From contig KN832874.1 of the NCBI GenBank assembly GCA_000827325.1, positions 1,720,721-1,784,720 of the forward strand: a stretch of 64,000 nt of DNA, read 5' to 3'. A program made the position numbers and the translations under genes. Each line of letters opens with the position of its first letter. Within the stretch, counting starts at the first letter, position 1. Under the pieces are notes generated by a model. It did not search any database and was not told the origin of the DNA. It saw nothing but the letters and a program-made list of their open reading frames with translations. This stretch comes from Oidiodendron maius Zn (lineage: Eukaryota; Ascomycota; Leotiomycetes; Myxotrichaceae). Positions 22,141 to 32,639 of the stretch are shown one piece after another.

Positions 22141-23061
22141 ATGTCTGCTCTCCCCCGCCTTTCGAATCTGGCCGTAAGCCTGAAGAACGGAGTGGCATTG
22201 TTGAAATACAACCGACCTAAAGCGGGAAATGCTCTTAATGTTCCGCTGATCAAGGCAAGCTCTTTGCCTGCTTTATTGTGATAAATCGGGTCTTTGCTAA
22301 TAGGTATTCAGGATATTTTGGCTGGAATGACGTGGGCCAACAATGAAGATCAGGTCAAGGTTATCTTACAAACTGGGGAAGGCAGATTATTCACTGCTGG
22401 GCTTGATTTACAGGACAAGTCCGTAAGTGGGCAACAAAGTACAGTTATCAGCGACGAATTTTTGGACGCAATGAGGTAAAGCACTATCGATCCTTGATTT
22501 TGTTACCGCTAACAGTTCCAAAGTGACTTGCACAAGACCATGATCAATTCCAACAAAACACTAGTCACTGCGGTAAATGGGCCGGCTCCTGGCTGGGGTA
22601 CCACGAGTCTTGCTTTGGCTGACCTTGTCTACGCCTCTCCAGATGCCGTTTTCTTCACTCCGTTTGTCGAATTGGGCATTTGCGCCGAGGCTTGCTCAAG
22701 TGTAACTTTTGCCAAAATCATGGGTCACCAGAGAGCTGCCTCACTTCTTCTTGCAGGAGACAGGATGACAGCCAGCGAACTCGAGAGTGCAGGATTAGTT
22801 ACCAAGGTACTTCCTACAGAGAATTTTCTCGAGGGGGTACTTGGCACGTGCTACCGAATTGCAAAACAGCCATCTGAGGCGTTAAAATTCAACAAAAGTC
22901 TCATGATGCGAACTTCTAGACAGGGGTTACTTGAAGCAAACGAAACGGAGGTGAAGTCCTTGAAGGAGAGGGCACGAAGCCAGGAAGCCCGGTCAGCCGT
23001 CGACGCTTTTCTCTTAGATCAGGAACTCAGGCGCCAAAAGAAGGCTCAGGCTAAGCTATGA
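22141..23061 (+). CDS. Peroxisomal enoyl-CoA hydratase/isomerase (AKT3-like)
   Basis: Exons 22141..22254, 22312..22475 and 22524..23061 give 271 residues. The crotonase fold is clear: VALLKYNRPKAGNALNVPLI, the oxyanion-hole strand LFTAGLDLQD, NSNKTLVTAVNGPAPGWG, and VFFTPFVELGICAEACSS. The protein ends in AKL, a canonical PTS1 peroxisome import tripeptide. The first intron is GC-AG (aag/gcaagc to ttcag); no GT donor fits. Family members hydrate or isomerise enoyl-CoA in fatty-acid oxidation, or as in AKT3 in peroxisomal steps of metabolite synthesis. The head-to-head AKT2-like gene supports a shared pathway. The usual second catalytic Glu position is not certain by eye. Confidence 0.85.
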
Positions 23062-23331
23062 AAGATACAGCTCTCTCGTATTGTATCATCATTGTATCTA
23101 ATATTAGCTAAATGACATTATGTAGCTGTTACTAGTTCTCTCTCTAAATGGTGTATTTTCTCAAGCTCTTTTGTCAGTGGTTTACATTCTAATAATAGTT
23201 TTAGCCCTGATGAGGTTGAGAATATATGTGAAAGATCACTTACGTGAATATGTAGAGGGCGGCTGAAAGAAATATCCTCAATTGTCATCTCCATTGGCGA
23301 TAGCCGAATGCTTGACTTTGTTTTATCAACA

Positions 23332-26300
23332 TTATTGGCTGCTCTCTCGGAGAAGCTTGGCAAATCTCTCCTCTTCTTCTGCATATCGCTCTGCGGCTTC
23401 TTCATTTCCTAGTGCCTCATTTGTCTCTTTCATCCATCTCATCATGCACAATTGCCACTGTATATTTCTATCTGCCTTTGCTATGACTTGGCCACGCTCC
23501 CATGTCCATTCGTGAATATCTAATGCCATCTTATAAAACCCCATCGCATGTAGTGCAGATCCCGAGAATCGCATTGCTTCGATTATATCACCACGACGAC
23601 TTGGGAAAGCATTCTCGAAATGATGACTGATGACGTTTAAGAAGTCTTTAAATTTCTTGTGCTCCTGCGTGCGCGCGTACAACTGGAATAATTGGCGTGT
23701 TTCGTAGATTGTCCTCTTCTGCTCAAGACCTAACTTCGGAATGAACACTGCAGTCGTCGCCTCGTACAGACGAATGGATGCGTGGTACCATTCCCGCCGC
23801 CTGTACTCAACGTGAAGTCGTTCTAGTGTTACTAGCCCAGCACAAGCGGCATATCCATCCTCGTTGGATACCTCGTCAGTAATATGTTTTATTGCATGTT
23901 GTAGGATAGGCTCTTCTGCTAAAATTGCAATCTCTGGAGGATTTATCAAAAGACGCGATGTGATTGCGAGAAGAGACTTCATCCGGTATGCGAGCCTATG
24001 GGAAGGGCCAAAACAATTCGTTGTCATTAGTGATATGACAGATAAGTTCATGGGATCAATGGGAAAGCTGGTGGTATATCTCTCCGAGCAGAACAACAGC
24101 TCAAGATACTGAACACAGAGAAACAGAAGAGATGCCTTCGCATGAGCTGGAGCCTCTTGTAGCTTTTTGCGTATTTCTGTTCCAAGCTCACGTTTCTGCT
24201 GAAGGCTGTCGGGACCTACAGCTTCCGCCTTCTCAAGGAGATTCCAGAACATCGATATTCTGAACAACTGTACGCTTCGCATTTCGCCTCTCTTCCACCT
24301 CATTATTTCATTTGACCTCAGTGCCAGCCTTTTTGCATTATCCTCTAGGATTGTCGCTGCATCCTTATAACCTTGTTCACGGGCCACCTCTGCAGCGATA
24401 TTGAAGGCGTATGCAAAATCATTAAGATCCGTTCCGGGGACTTCTTCCATTTTAGCCTGATCAATGATGCCACTCCAAAGGGGCCCGATTTCCTCGCTTT
24501 GACAATTAGCTTTATAACATATTGCCAATTCTATAGGCACAATAAGATTATCATCTTTCTTATCCCAGTGGATCGATCCAAATGCATCAGGTATATTACG
24601 CATGCCTTGATCCTGTTGGAGGTCGAACATAGATTTTAATATGCCCCGTTTGTGAACCAGAGAGTCCTGATGGAAAGGCCCATTGATCTTTGCTTCTAGT
24701 TCCAAGCTCGCACGGTATGTTTGGAGCAGTTTCGCTGGGTCTCCGGTTTTCAAGCTGTAGAGCCTCACAATATTCCAAGCATCAAGCTTTGCGTCTTCGA
24801 GAAGTTCTGGAGCGTTGTCGCAGATTCTAATCTGTGATGTTGCTAATTCTTCTGCCTCTTCATCCCTCCCTAACCTATTTAGAACTAGCACCTTCAAAAT
24901 TTTGGACTTCACCGTGACGAAGCTCCCGTAGCCAGTAAGCATTTCACATTCGGCGATTAGTTCATCCAGAAGTACTGACAGGGTGTTCAGCCGATCCAGA
25001 TCAGGCTCTAGGCGAAGGTTACAGGTGAACAGGCCGATAAGTGCAGCGTTTTTGATGCGAAGTTGATAGTTGTCATCCGCCACTGCTTCATACTCCTTGG
25101 CGTATTCATATAGTTGAGGCAGATCAGGAATCGCCACATCGTATTGCCCAATCTGAGACTGGAGGCAAAATTGAGCCAGCCAGTACGACAGTCGATATCT
25201 CAAGAACGAGTAGTCGGGGTCCTGGTCCCGAGCCGCAGCTTTTGGAAGGAGCTGCAGCAGAATCGAGCTTATACCAGCCAGCTGTTTTTTTTCCTCCAGG
25301 GACACTTGGCTGGCCATGTTGACGGCCACCGTGAGAGTAGCAGACGACAAGGCATTAAGAGATGTAATCTTATCCAAGCCATCTAATTTGCACCCATTTA
25401 TTAGTGCTAGTAATTCTAATCTGGCCTCCACTCTAGAGGACTTGCTTTCAACACTCTGTGAAGGCCCAACAGACATGCCCTTCGCTCTCAAAAGGGTTCC
25501 TGCTGGAATTCGCGGTTCATAGCTTGTCTCTAAAACTTTTGTATATCGACTAACCACTTTTAAACACGATTCTAGGTGATTGGCGAACCTCATTTTATTA
25601 AGCATCGCTTTATGTGATCTTCCTTCAAGTCTTTCATTTAGCAGGCGACCAAGCACTGCAAGTGCCAGATGAGCCCTCTCGTTCAAGCTGGACAGAGATG
25701 GGTATTGCCTTCCGAGTAGCGTCCACGCGTGCACCAGGGGATGAATGCTCCACGAGTCTCTCTGCGGCTGAGATACCAGGGAATAATTTTCGAGCAAGCG
25801 CATGGCAGGCTCAAAGACAAAATCTCGATCCCAGCCATCGTGTCCTGTTGGCGTAAGCATCCCGTCGAGCCATTCGTAAGATGATTTGTTAGTATCGATA
25901 CGATCATCCCTCTTTAAAGCTTCGCCTTGGGTGAAGGCGCGTTCGAAAATTTCGCCCTGTATATTTGAGTGATGAAAAAATCCGAAGAGAAGTAAGAGTT
26001 CGGCCGCAGCACGATTGTTATGGACTATGACCTCGAACGACATATCAAATGTTGCAATGACTGAGCGGTTATCCTCAGATACCCGTGAACGAGTAATCGA
26101 TTTTAGCATGTCGTGCTCATGATCGATATACCGCTTCCGATACGACTCAAGCCGTGTAACAGTAGAGACGTCTGGCCGAATGCACTGCTTAAAGAATGCA
26201 GCTCCTTGGGCTATTGCCAAAGGAAACGAACCCAAGAGGTTACAAGCTATTTCCATTTCTATTTTTAGCTGTTCAATGGGTCTTGGTCCTTCCAGAAGCC

Positions 26301-28380
26301 CGCTATGTTTCTGGAAGAGTGCCACAGCCTCTTCACCACTCATAGCTCCAATTTCAATAAGTATACCAGTCACCTCATCCACAACCTCTCGGTTCCGAGT
26401 TGTGACAATGATACGCCCGCGACTGCTGAGAGGAAAGTATTTCCGAATATTATAATACTCTCCATCTTTCATTTCAAGGATATCGTAATTGTCATAAACA
26501 AGTAGCCAACCCATTGAATGGTCTGCAATGTAGTCGCACACCTTCTGGCGAACATACTCGGGATCACCATCCAATATCTTATTGTTCCCTCCCAGATTTG
26601 CATCCATTGCAAACCGTAGGAAACTTCTATTCAGAGTATTGACAGAGGAGGCATCCATCCAATAGAATGGACGATGATCATCATACCAAGATTTGGCGAA
26701 GTGGCGGACAAGTTGCGATTTCCCGGAGCCTGGAAGTCCTTGGATTATCACGGTGCGGGGCTGATTGCCAGAGGCATGCTGAATTGTCGTCTTCAGAGAG
26801 TCAACGATCTTCTGCAATAAGTCCACTCGTTGGACAAAAAATGTAGATATTTCGTTTGTCGGATTGTAGCGAGGAAATGGCGATCTTTGTGGCTTATTGA
26901 CAGGGTCTGAAGCAAAACACCAGCATAGATCAGTCGAATGAATGCAGTAAATGTTATGAAAAGATGCTGGTTGTAATAGGAGTGGCGGGATCTTGAAAAA
27001 TACTGCAGAATTTACGTACGAAATCGCCTTGAAACAACATTTGAGGCATCTGCAACAAACTCCCTCAGCTTTTCCAGGGCAAACTTGTATCCAAGTACAT
27101 TCCTGCTGTCGAACTTGACAATTTGGGAATGATCGGAATGCAGAGGTATTGGTGATTCCGTCTGAATGGGCAGCTGTAAGATGGACGTGTCCATGTCAGC
27201 GACTGTGATATAATTCCCAGTTCGACCCCATGATTGACTTTTTGGATCCTGCGTGATACATAAGCAGTCATTCGTCGTTCCCTGACAACCAGCTCCTTAC
27301 CCATTCTAATCTCCGGGTTTGTTCTGTCTCAAAAAAGCTAACAATCTTTCGGTCACGGATTAAGTTCTTGAAATCAATCAACTGAGAAGCAAGAAGATCA
27401 GAATTCAGTTTGATTTCCTGTAATAATTTATTCCGAGGATGATTCTCTGAGGCCGCTATCATAGACTGGATATCATCAATTATCAGGCCTTTGTGGGGAG
27501 TTGCAAAGAAGAGTATCCCGTAGGTAGCCTTATAAAGCGATGCGATCGCTGGGTGGTCTTCTCCGTCGGCTTGCCTCGCCTTGACTAAAGTCTGACAAGT
27601 CAGCAGTGCATCTCAAGTTCGAATTAGTAACCTACATGTGCCAAAATAATCCCACCAAAGCTGTGAGCTATGAAGATTACTGGCCTTTGCTGCAGCTATA
27701 GACAAGTCGTCAGTCCTGTAAGTTCCATAACATTTCGATTAGCCCAACCTCTGGAGTATTCCTAACTCGTTCTAACCCTTCTATAAACTCAAGACCGTAT
27801 GTCATGATCGTATCGATGCCTTGGCTCAAAAGCTTCGAGTTGTAACCATATGTCATCGTCCGACATCTAGGCAAATCTTTTGAAAGAAAGTCACGCAGCC
27901 ACATTCGCCCCAGCTCTCCCTTTCCTCTCCATGAGCCATATGCATGCCCGTCAAGGCCCGTGATTGCGATGATGCTAAGTGAACGAATGTTAGGGTGGAC
28001 GATATTCTGCAAGCATCTGGCACGACTTACTCTGCGTCGACCGGATGCGCCGGATCTGGATCGTAAAGCTGGGTAAAGCCAAAGAAATGTCTATCAAAGT
28101 TGATATCTCCATTATCCGTTTCTATGGGGTAGTCTGCTAGAGGATGCTCAGCAAGGTGATTCAGGAATAATGGAACGCCATTCTGAAACGTAACTAATGC
28201 GGCAGAGGTATGTTCATCATCGCACGACGGTATGGCAGAAACCGTATACTTTAAGTGGGCTGACTCCGATAATGAGAGATGCTTGTTTATGACGGTGGTT
28301 AAGGAAGTAACGACTGCATCCGCCCTGTCGAGCGCGAGCCCCGTAACCCGGAATACGACAGAGCGGGCGGGAGCAGCCAT
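23332..28380 (-). CDS. STAND receptor: esterase-like N-terminus, NB-ARC, long helical C-terminus
   Basis: Six exons (28380..28031, 27974..27749, 27695..27636, 27591..27301, 27248..27020, 26906..23332) sum to 1576 residues. Residues about 1-116 are a leader (VVFRVTGLALDRADA); 117-385 are an alpha/beta hydrolase of the SesB/DUF676 type with IIAITGLDGHAYGSW, RPVIFIAHSFGGIILAH (nucleophile Ser) and LFFATPHKGL. The NB-ARC ATPase has the P-loop GLPGSGKS at about 441-448, WLLVYDNYD (Walker B) and GRIIVTTRNREV. About 850 residues follow, Leu/Ala/Glu-rich and helical, possibly degenerate TPRs. This is the fungal NLR plan used in self/non-self recognition and cell death; here it acts presumably in the cytoplasm. 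An alternative upstream ATG lies at 28446. Confidence 0.85.
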
Positions 28381-28755
28381 GCCGAGCTGGACATATACAG
28401 TACGGAGATCCTGATTGGAGACAATAGCGTAGAGCAATGCACTCACAAGGAGGCCGGTTCAGTGTGTTGGTCTCCCTATTCAGCCCCGGTCCTCACCTCT
28501 TGCGGCCCCCAACTTCACTATGGATCGTCCAGCCGGGACGCAAAACTGCTCAAACCGAATAAGGCTTAGTAGTCATATGATTCGTCACGTGAATTCTGTG
28601 CACGCATCTTTAGTTTCTTCGACATTTATCTTGTTGGAGACTGAAGCTTTGGTGGGGAGTTTGATAGTTAGCGCCGTGTTGTAGAATTTTAACTCAGCCT
28701 GCCTTCCGAGTCGCGTGGGACGATATCAGCCAATAATAGAGCAACAGTCACGAGG
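28381..28755. promoter_or_regulatory. Upstream region of the NB-ARC gene
   Basis: About 375 bp between the chosen start and the left inverted repeat. No ORF support. An in-frame ATG at 28446 could be the real start. Confidence 0.35.
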
Positions 28756-28854
28756 CGAGAACACGGCTCGCGTTACAAACACACCCCCGGCTGAGATAAT
28801 CGATACACCACTCGATTATTACTACTATTTTCGGCCAAAGGGAGTGTGATATTA
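28756..28854 (+). repeat. Left arm of a 3.6-kb spaced inverted repeat
   Basis: The stretch from gagaacacggctcgcgttac (28758) to ggccaaagggagtgtgatatt (28854) recurs in reverse complement at 32346-32419. Outer parts (ctcgcgttacaaacacacc) and inner parts (ttttcggccaaagggagtg) are identical; the left copy has about 24 extra bases in the middle, which look like a local duplication of acaccac/cgattat. Confidence 0.75.
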
Positions 28855-29472
28855 CTAAGATTACCCCTTTCGGATCCGGTGGGGTGTATACAACTAGTGT
28901 ATCCCTTTACGGCTATATTAAGCCTCTGTACCTAATTAGCTTATTACTAAATCTAGGCTCTTTTTACACCTGAATCAAATACAGCCCTCTTGAAGCTCGA
29001 GTATAGCCCTCTTGAAGCTTAATGTGACAGCCATGGAGCAGATATCACGATATAACGCGAAGCTCACAGGTAAAAGGCTGGATTTCACTCGAATACTAAA
29101 GTAAAGGAGCAACTAGCTAGGTGCGCAGAGGTCATATAAGTGCGCGCACAGACCTCCAGCCAGGTGACGCACGTGCCGTCACACCTCCCCTTCCTATAGC
29201 TGTAACTGTAGCTGTATATTTAGGGCCTACTATTATACACCTTACTCTATTTATTCCCAGGCTACCTTTAGGTACACTAATCAACCTCTGTTAGCTACTC
29301 TATAGCTAGAAATCCTATAGTTATACTAGCGCTCCCTTGTTTAAGCTCCTCTCTATAGTATAGTACCCCTGATTTCCTAATCTAGTTTCTCCCTTATATA
29401 AGAGTAGTCAAACACGCCTTTATATTAGCTACAATACAAGTAAAGGAGCTAGGTCCCTCATTATCTGTTTAT
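28855..29472. repeat. AT-rich decayed repeat DNA
   Basis: No ORF of substance. TA-rich words of the kind produced by repeat-induced point mutation (ctatag, tatata, ctagct) are dense. A 16-bp direct repeat, agccctcttgaagct with one flanking base, lies at 28982-28997 and 29004-29019. Probably transposon-derived. Confidence 0.5.
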
Positions 29473-29676
29473 CTACTTGTCTCGCTTATAACAGTCTATA
29501 TACGCCCTTCTAGGGCTATTGTCCAGCTTTGTTGCAGCTTGCCTAATTGAAAAAAATGCCTTATAATGATGCGTTTTGAGTGCTATAAAGACATTTTCTA
29601 GCGAGCAGCCAGACTTGTCGAGACCTGGCTGCTCTACAGCTATATGCTTGTCAGGTGAGGTAGATACTACAGTCAT
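29473..29676 (-). mobile_element. Relic of a pogo-type DNA transposase, N-terminal part
   Basis: A 67-codon frame contains ENVFIALKTHHYKAFFSIRQ followed by AATKLDNSPRRAYID. This resembles the psq-type helix-turn-helix that opens Fot1/pogo transposases (an 'I..Al.......fSiRqAA..y.vP..T' pattern). Nothing of the DDE catalytic domain is visible in the adjoining AT-rich DNA. It is a fragment, long dead. The call rests on a short motif and is moderate. Confidence 0.45.
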
Positions 29677-30142
29677 CTGAGTGCAATCTGTAATGCTCGC
29701 TTCGATAGGAAGAGTATCGTCTTGTAGTATAGTCTCGTTAGAGATAATATTAGAGGATAAGAGTTATATTAGTTATAATTATGAAAGTTTTCATTAATTG
29801 TCCTAGGGAGGTAATGCAGTTCTGAAACCCTAAAACTAAGTTGCCGCCTTTGGAATAAATTTTATGAAATAAAATGGTTCTGTAGCCCCAATTCACGTGA
29901 GCATACTCAATCGCGCAACATTGTCAAGTTGAATCGTTGGGGATAAAGTACCCCGCTTCTCGACACACCGGAACTCCGCAAAATGATCCTATTGGGGAGA
30001 CAACACACCGCTACAAGAGCGAGGGCGACCTATCCTTTTGCTACCATACAGTTTTAGTCATGACACTTCTTCTCAGGACTGACCATAAAATTGAATGTAT
30101 GTGACTATCAACGGCGGTGACCAACTAGACATCCTCGCCGAT
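29677..30142. other. Intergenic upstream of the methyltransferase
   Basis: The first 150 bp continue the AT-rich repeat-like DNA; from about 29880 composition becomes normal and the region should hold the promoter of the methyltransferase gene. No ORF supported. Confidence 0.4.
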
Positions 30143-31649
30143 ATGGCCTCGGGTAGTGATCAATTCCCTTGGGAGACCGAGACCAACCCCTCGCTGCCTG
30201 TTGTCGATAATGAGAACCATCCCGTGAGTTTACTAAGGGGCTACACGGAAGGGAAGACATCCCACTAACAGTGTTTATAGACTGATGTTGATTCTGCGAT
30301 AGGTGGAATGAGCGTAGCGTGGGTGCTTACCATGCTTCACCGGATGGTCACTGCTAATTCTCCGGGAAGGAGTTCGACGGACTCTCTGCAATCAAGCATT
30401 TACGAGAGCGTCGTCGAGAATGGGCGAACTTACCACCGCTACAAGCATGGCAGTAAGTTTGCTAGATATTTCCTCAGCACAACCTGCATATTTTACTCTG
30501 ACACCTATAACCACGTAGAATATCCACTGCCAAATGACGAGGTCCGTCCCTAGCGTTGGCAGAGTCTTGCGCGCTTCATATCTAACTTACCCCGACGGGT
30601 AACAGCTAGAACAGGAAAGGCTAGGGGCGCATTATCTCCTGGATTGCTTGGTTTAGAACTAATGTTACTGTAGACTTGCAGCACACCTTGTTCAAGCTAA
30701 CACTAGGCGGAAAGTTATACCTAGCACCCATTAACGCCAACTCACACAACGTTCTTGATTTCGCAACCGGTAGGGCGAAATGCCATATATCTGTTAAGGC
30801 GTTACTGATGTATCCAGGGACAGGGATCTGGGCCATCGAATTCGGTATGTACCAAATGCTCTCACAGCAAGGCTCTTACCATCTTTGTAGCGCGTGACCA
30901 TCCATCTGCCCGTGTCGTTGGGACTGATCTAAGTGCCATCCAGCCATTATAGTAAGCCTAACCCCAACTCTGAGAGCCCGGGACTCTGCTAATCATGAAG
31001 CGTCCCCCCTAATTGCCGTTTCGAGATCGATGATGCAGAAGACGAGTGGGTCTTCAGCGAGAGGTTTGATTATATTCATGGCCGTGCTCTTCTTACCTGT
31101 TTTCAAGACCCGTCCTTGGTTATAAACGAGGCCTTCAAGTCGCTCGCGCCTGGGGGGTACCTCGAGATGCAAGACGTGTGCTTGCCTTGCGAGTATATAG
31201 GCCCGCCTCCCAAGGAGTCTGCTCTGTACAAATGGAACGAGTTGGTGATTACCGGCGCTGCGAAATTAGGCCGTCCATGGACGAACGTGCAGCATTACAA
31301 GCGCTGGATGGAAGAGACCGGCTTTGATGACGTTATAGAGGAGTTGTTCTACTGGCCGACTAGTGCGTGGGCCAAGGGGAACTACTTTAAGGATATTGCT
31401 ATGTATTTCCAGGAGGATATGCTCAAGGGACTCGAGGGGCTAAGCCTAAAGGCCATGAGAGCCCTGGAATGGTCTGTCGAGGATATCCAGGTTTTACTGG
31501 CAGATGTGAGGAGTGATGTATACAACACCTCCATACACGCTTTTCTGCCTATGTGAGCGTTGAAACTCTCATCACGCAACACCCCTACTAACCAATTGCG
31601 CAGAAAAGTCGTGTATGGGAGGAAGCCAGGCGGACCTGCCATGAGTTGA
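30143..31649 (+). CDS. LaeA-like SAM-dependent methyltransferase
   Basis: Nine exons (30143..30223, 30281..30452, 30519..30541, 30606..30624, 30674..30769, 30818..30844, 30891..30951, 31001..31552, 31604..31649) give 358 residues. Conserved blocks appear in order: SSIYESVVENGRTYHRYKHG, PNDELEQERLDLQHTLFKLT, GGKLYLAPI, NVLDFATGTGIWAIEFA (SAM-binding motif I), RVVGTDLSAIQP, PNCRFEIDDAEDEWVF, YIHGRAL and PGGYLEMQDV. LaeA relatives regulate secondary metabolism or methylate small molecules; which applies here is unknown. The fourth intron (30625-30673) starts gg, not gt, though its branch point (actaat), acceptor (tgtag) and homology are good. The gene lies inside the 28756/32419 inverted repeat. 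Confidence 0.8.
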
Positions 31650-32345
31650 CATTCTTGTTTCAACAACATGTCAACAACGAAGTCTAATGCAGACTAAACA
31701 ATCTTTCAACCGTCGCTTCAGATCGTACTTTGTGTCTAGGCTGGAGGCGCAGATTGGAGATCTTACACACCACGTAGCCTCAATATCAGAAAGCTTGGAG
31801 TGACATAGATATTTAATAGTCGTGGGTAGAGTCGTAGACCTTCAAATATTTCACGTGATCTTACCGTTGAAATGCATGATTTATCATGCATTTCGTTGTG
31901 CTTCAAGCCTTAAGACCTGAGACATGAAGTTAATTTTATTAGACGACAGCGTGGCTATAAACATCCGTCTGCCAAAGGCAGCAAGTTAAGCCGAGCACCC
32001 ATATAATCCAATACACCGCAGGGCGTAGGACACGTAATTATTTCCCATACGAAATTTCTATATCTATTATAGATCGTGCTAGATGTTCAAGTTGGATAAA
32101 CATTATTGAGTTATAGAAAATGTAGTACTTGGAAAACATGATCGGCCCGGACCCGACACCATTTCCACCACCAATTATCCAATATAACGGTTTCGAATGA
32201 GAAAATACACGGCGGCAATACGTACCGTCTCAGGTACGAGATAGAATGTATATATACACTTGAATAGCAATTTTCGTTGTGATTTTTGCAATTCCGCAGA
32301 GGCTGTCAGATCTACCAGGGATTTTCGCTTCACAGGGACGTTGGT
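31650..32345. other. Intergenic inside the inverted-repeat interval
   Basis: About 700 bp from the methyltransferase stop to the right repeat arm. A short palindrome tgcatgatttatcatgca occurs at 31873-31890. No ORF support. Confidence 0.45.
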
Positions 32346-32419
32346 TAATATCACACTCCCTTTGGCCGAAAAGGGTAGTGATAATCGGGTGGTGTGTTTG
32401 TAACGCGAGCCCGAGAACA
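32346..32419 (-). repeat. Right arm of the spaced inverted repeat
   Basis: Reads aatatcacactccctttggc through cgagcccgagaaca and is the reverse complement of 28756-28854 apart from the middle duplication in the left copy and a few changes. Together the two arms bracket about 3.5 kb. Confidence 0.75.
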
Positions 32420-32639
32420 CTTTCCTACGCTTACACGTGAGGCCAGGATCTTAGGCGCCGGGAATGCATGTACAGTACTATGTCCCGTTTTGTTGGTACA
32501 AAGTTCGGCTGAGTTGGAAATCGCCGCGCCGCAGAGGCTGTGCTGTCACGTCTCACAGATCAGGCAGACTTCGAGCGTAAAGATAGCATCGACATCTTCT
32601 CGCTGCCAATAACTTGGCGATACAGCCTCGAAATACAGC

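Noticed and set aside
23118-23331. Extra 3' exon of the NB-ARC gene
   Set aside because: The frame there is open but the main frame already ends at 23332 with a natural polar tail, and no donor near the stop fits.
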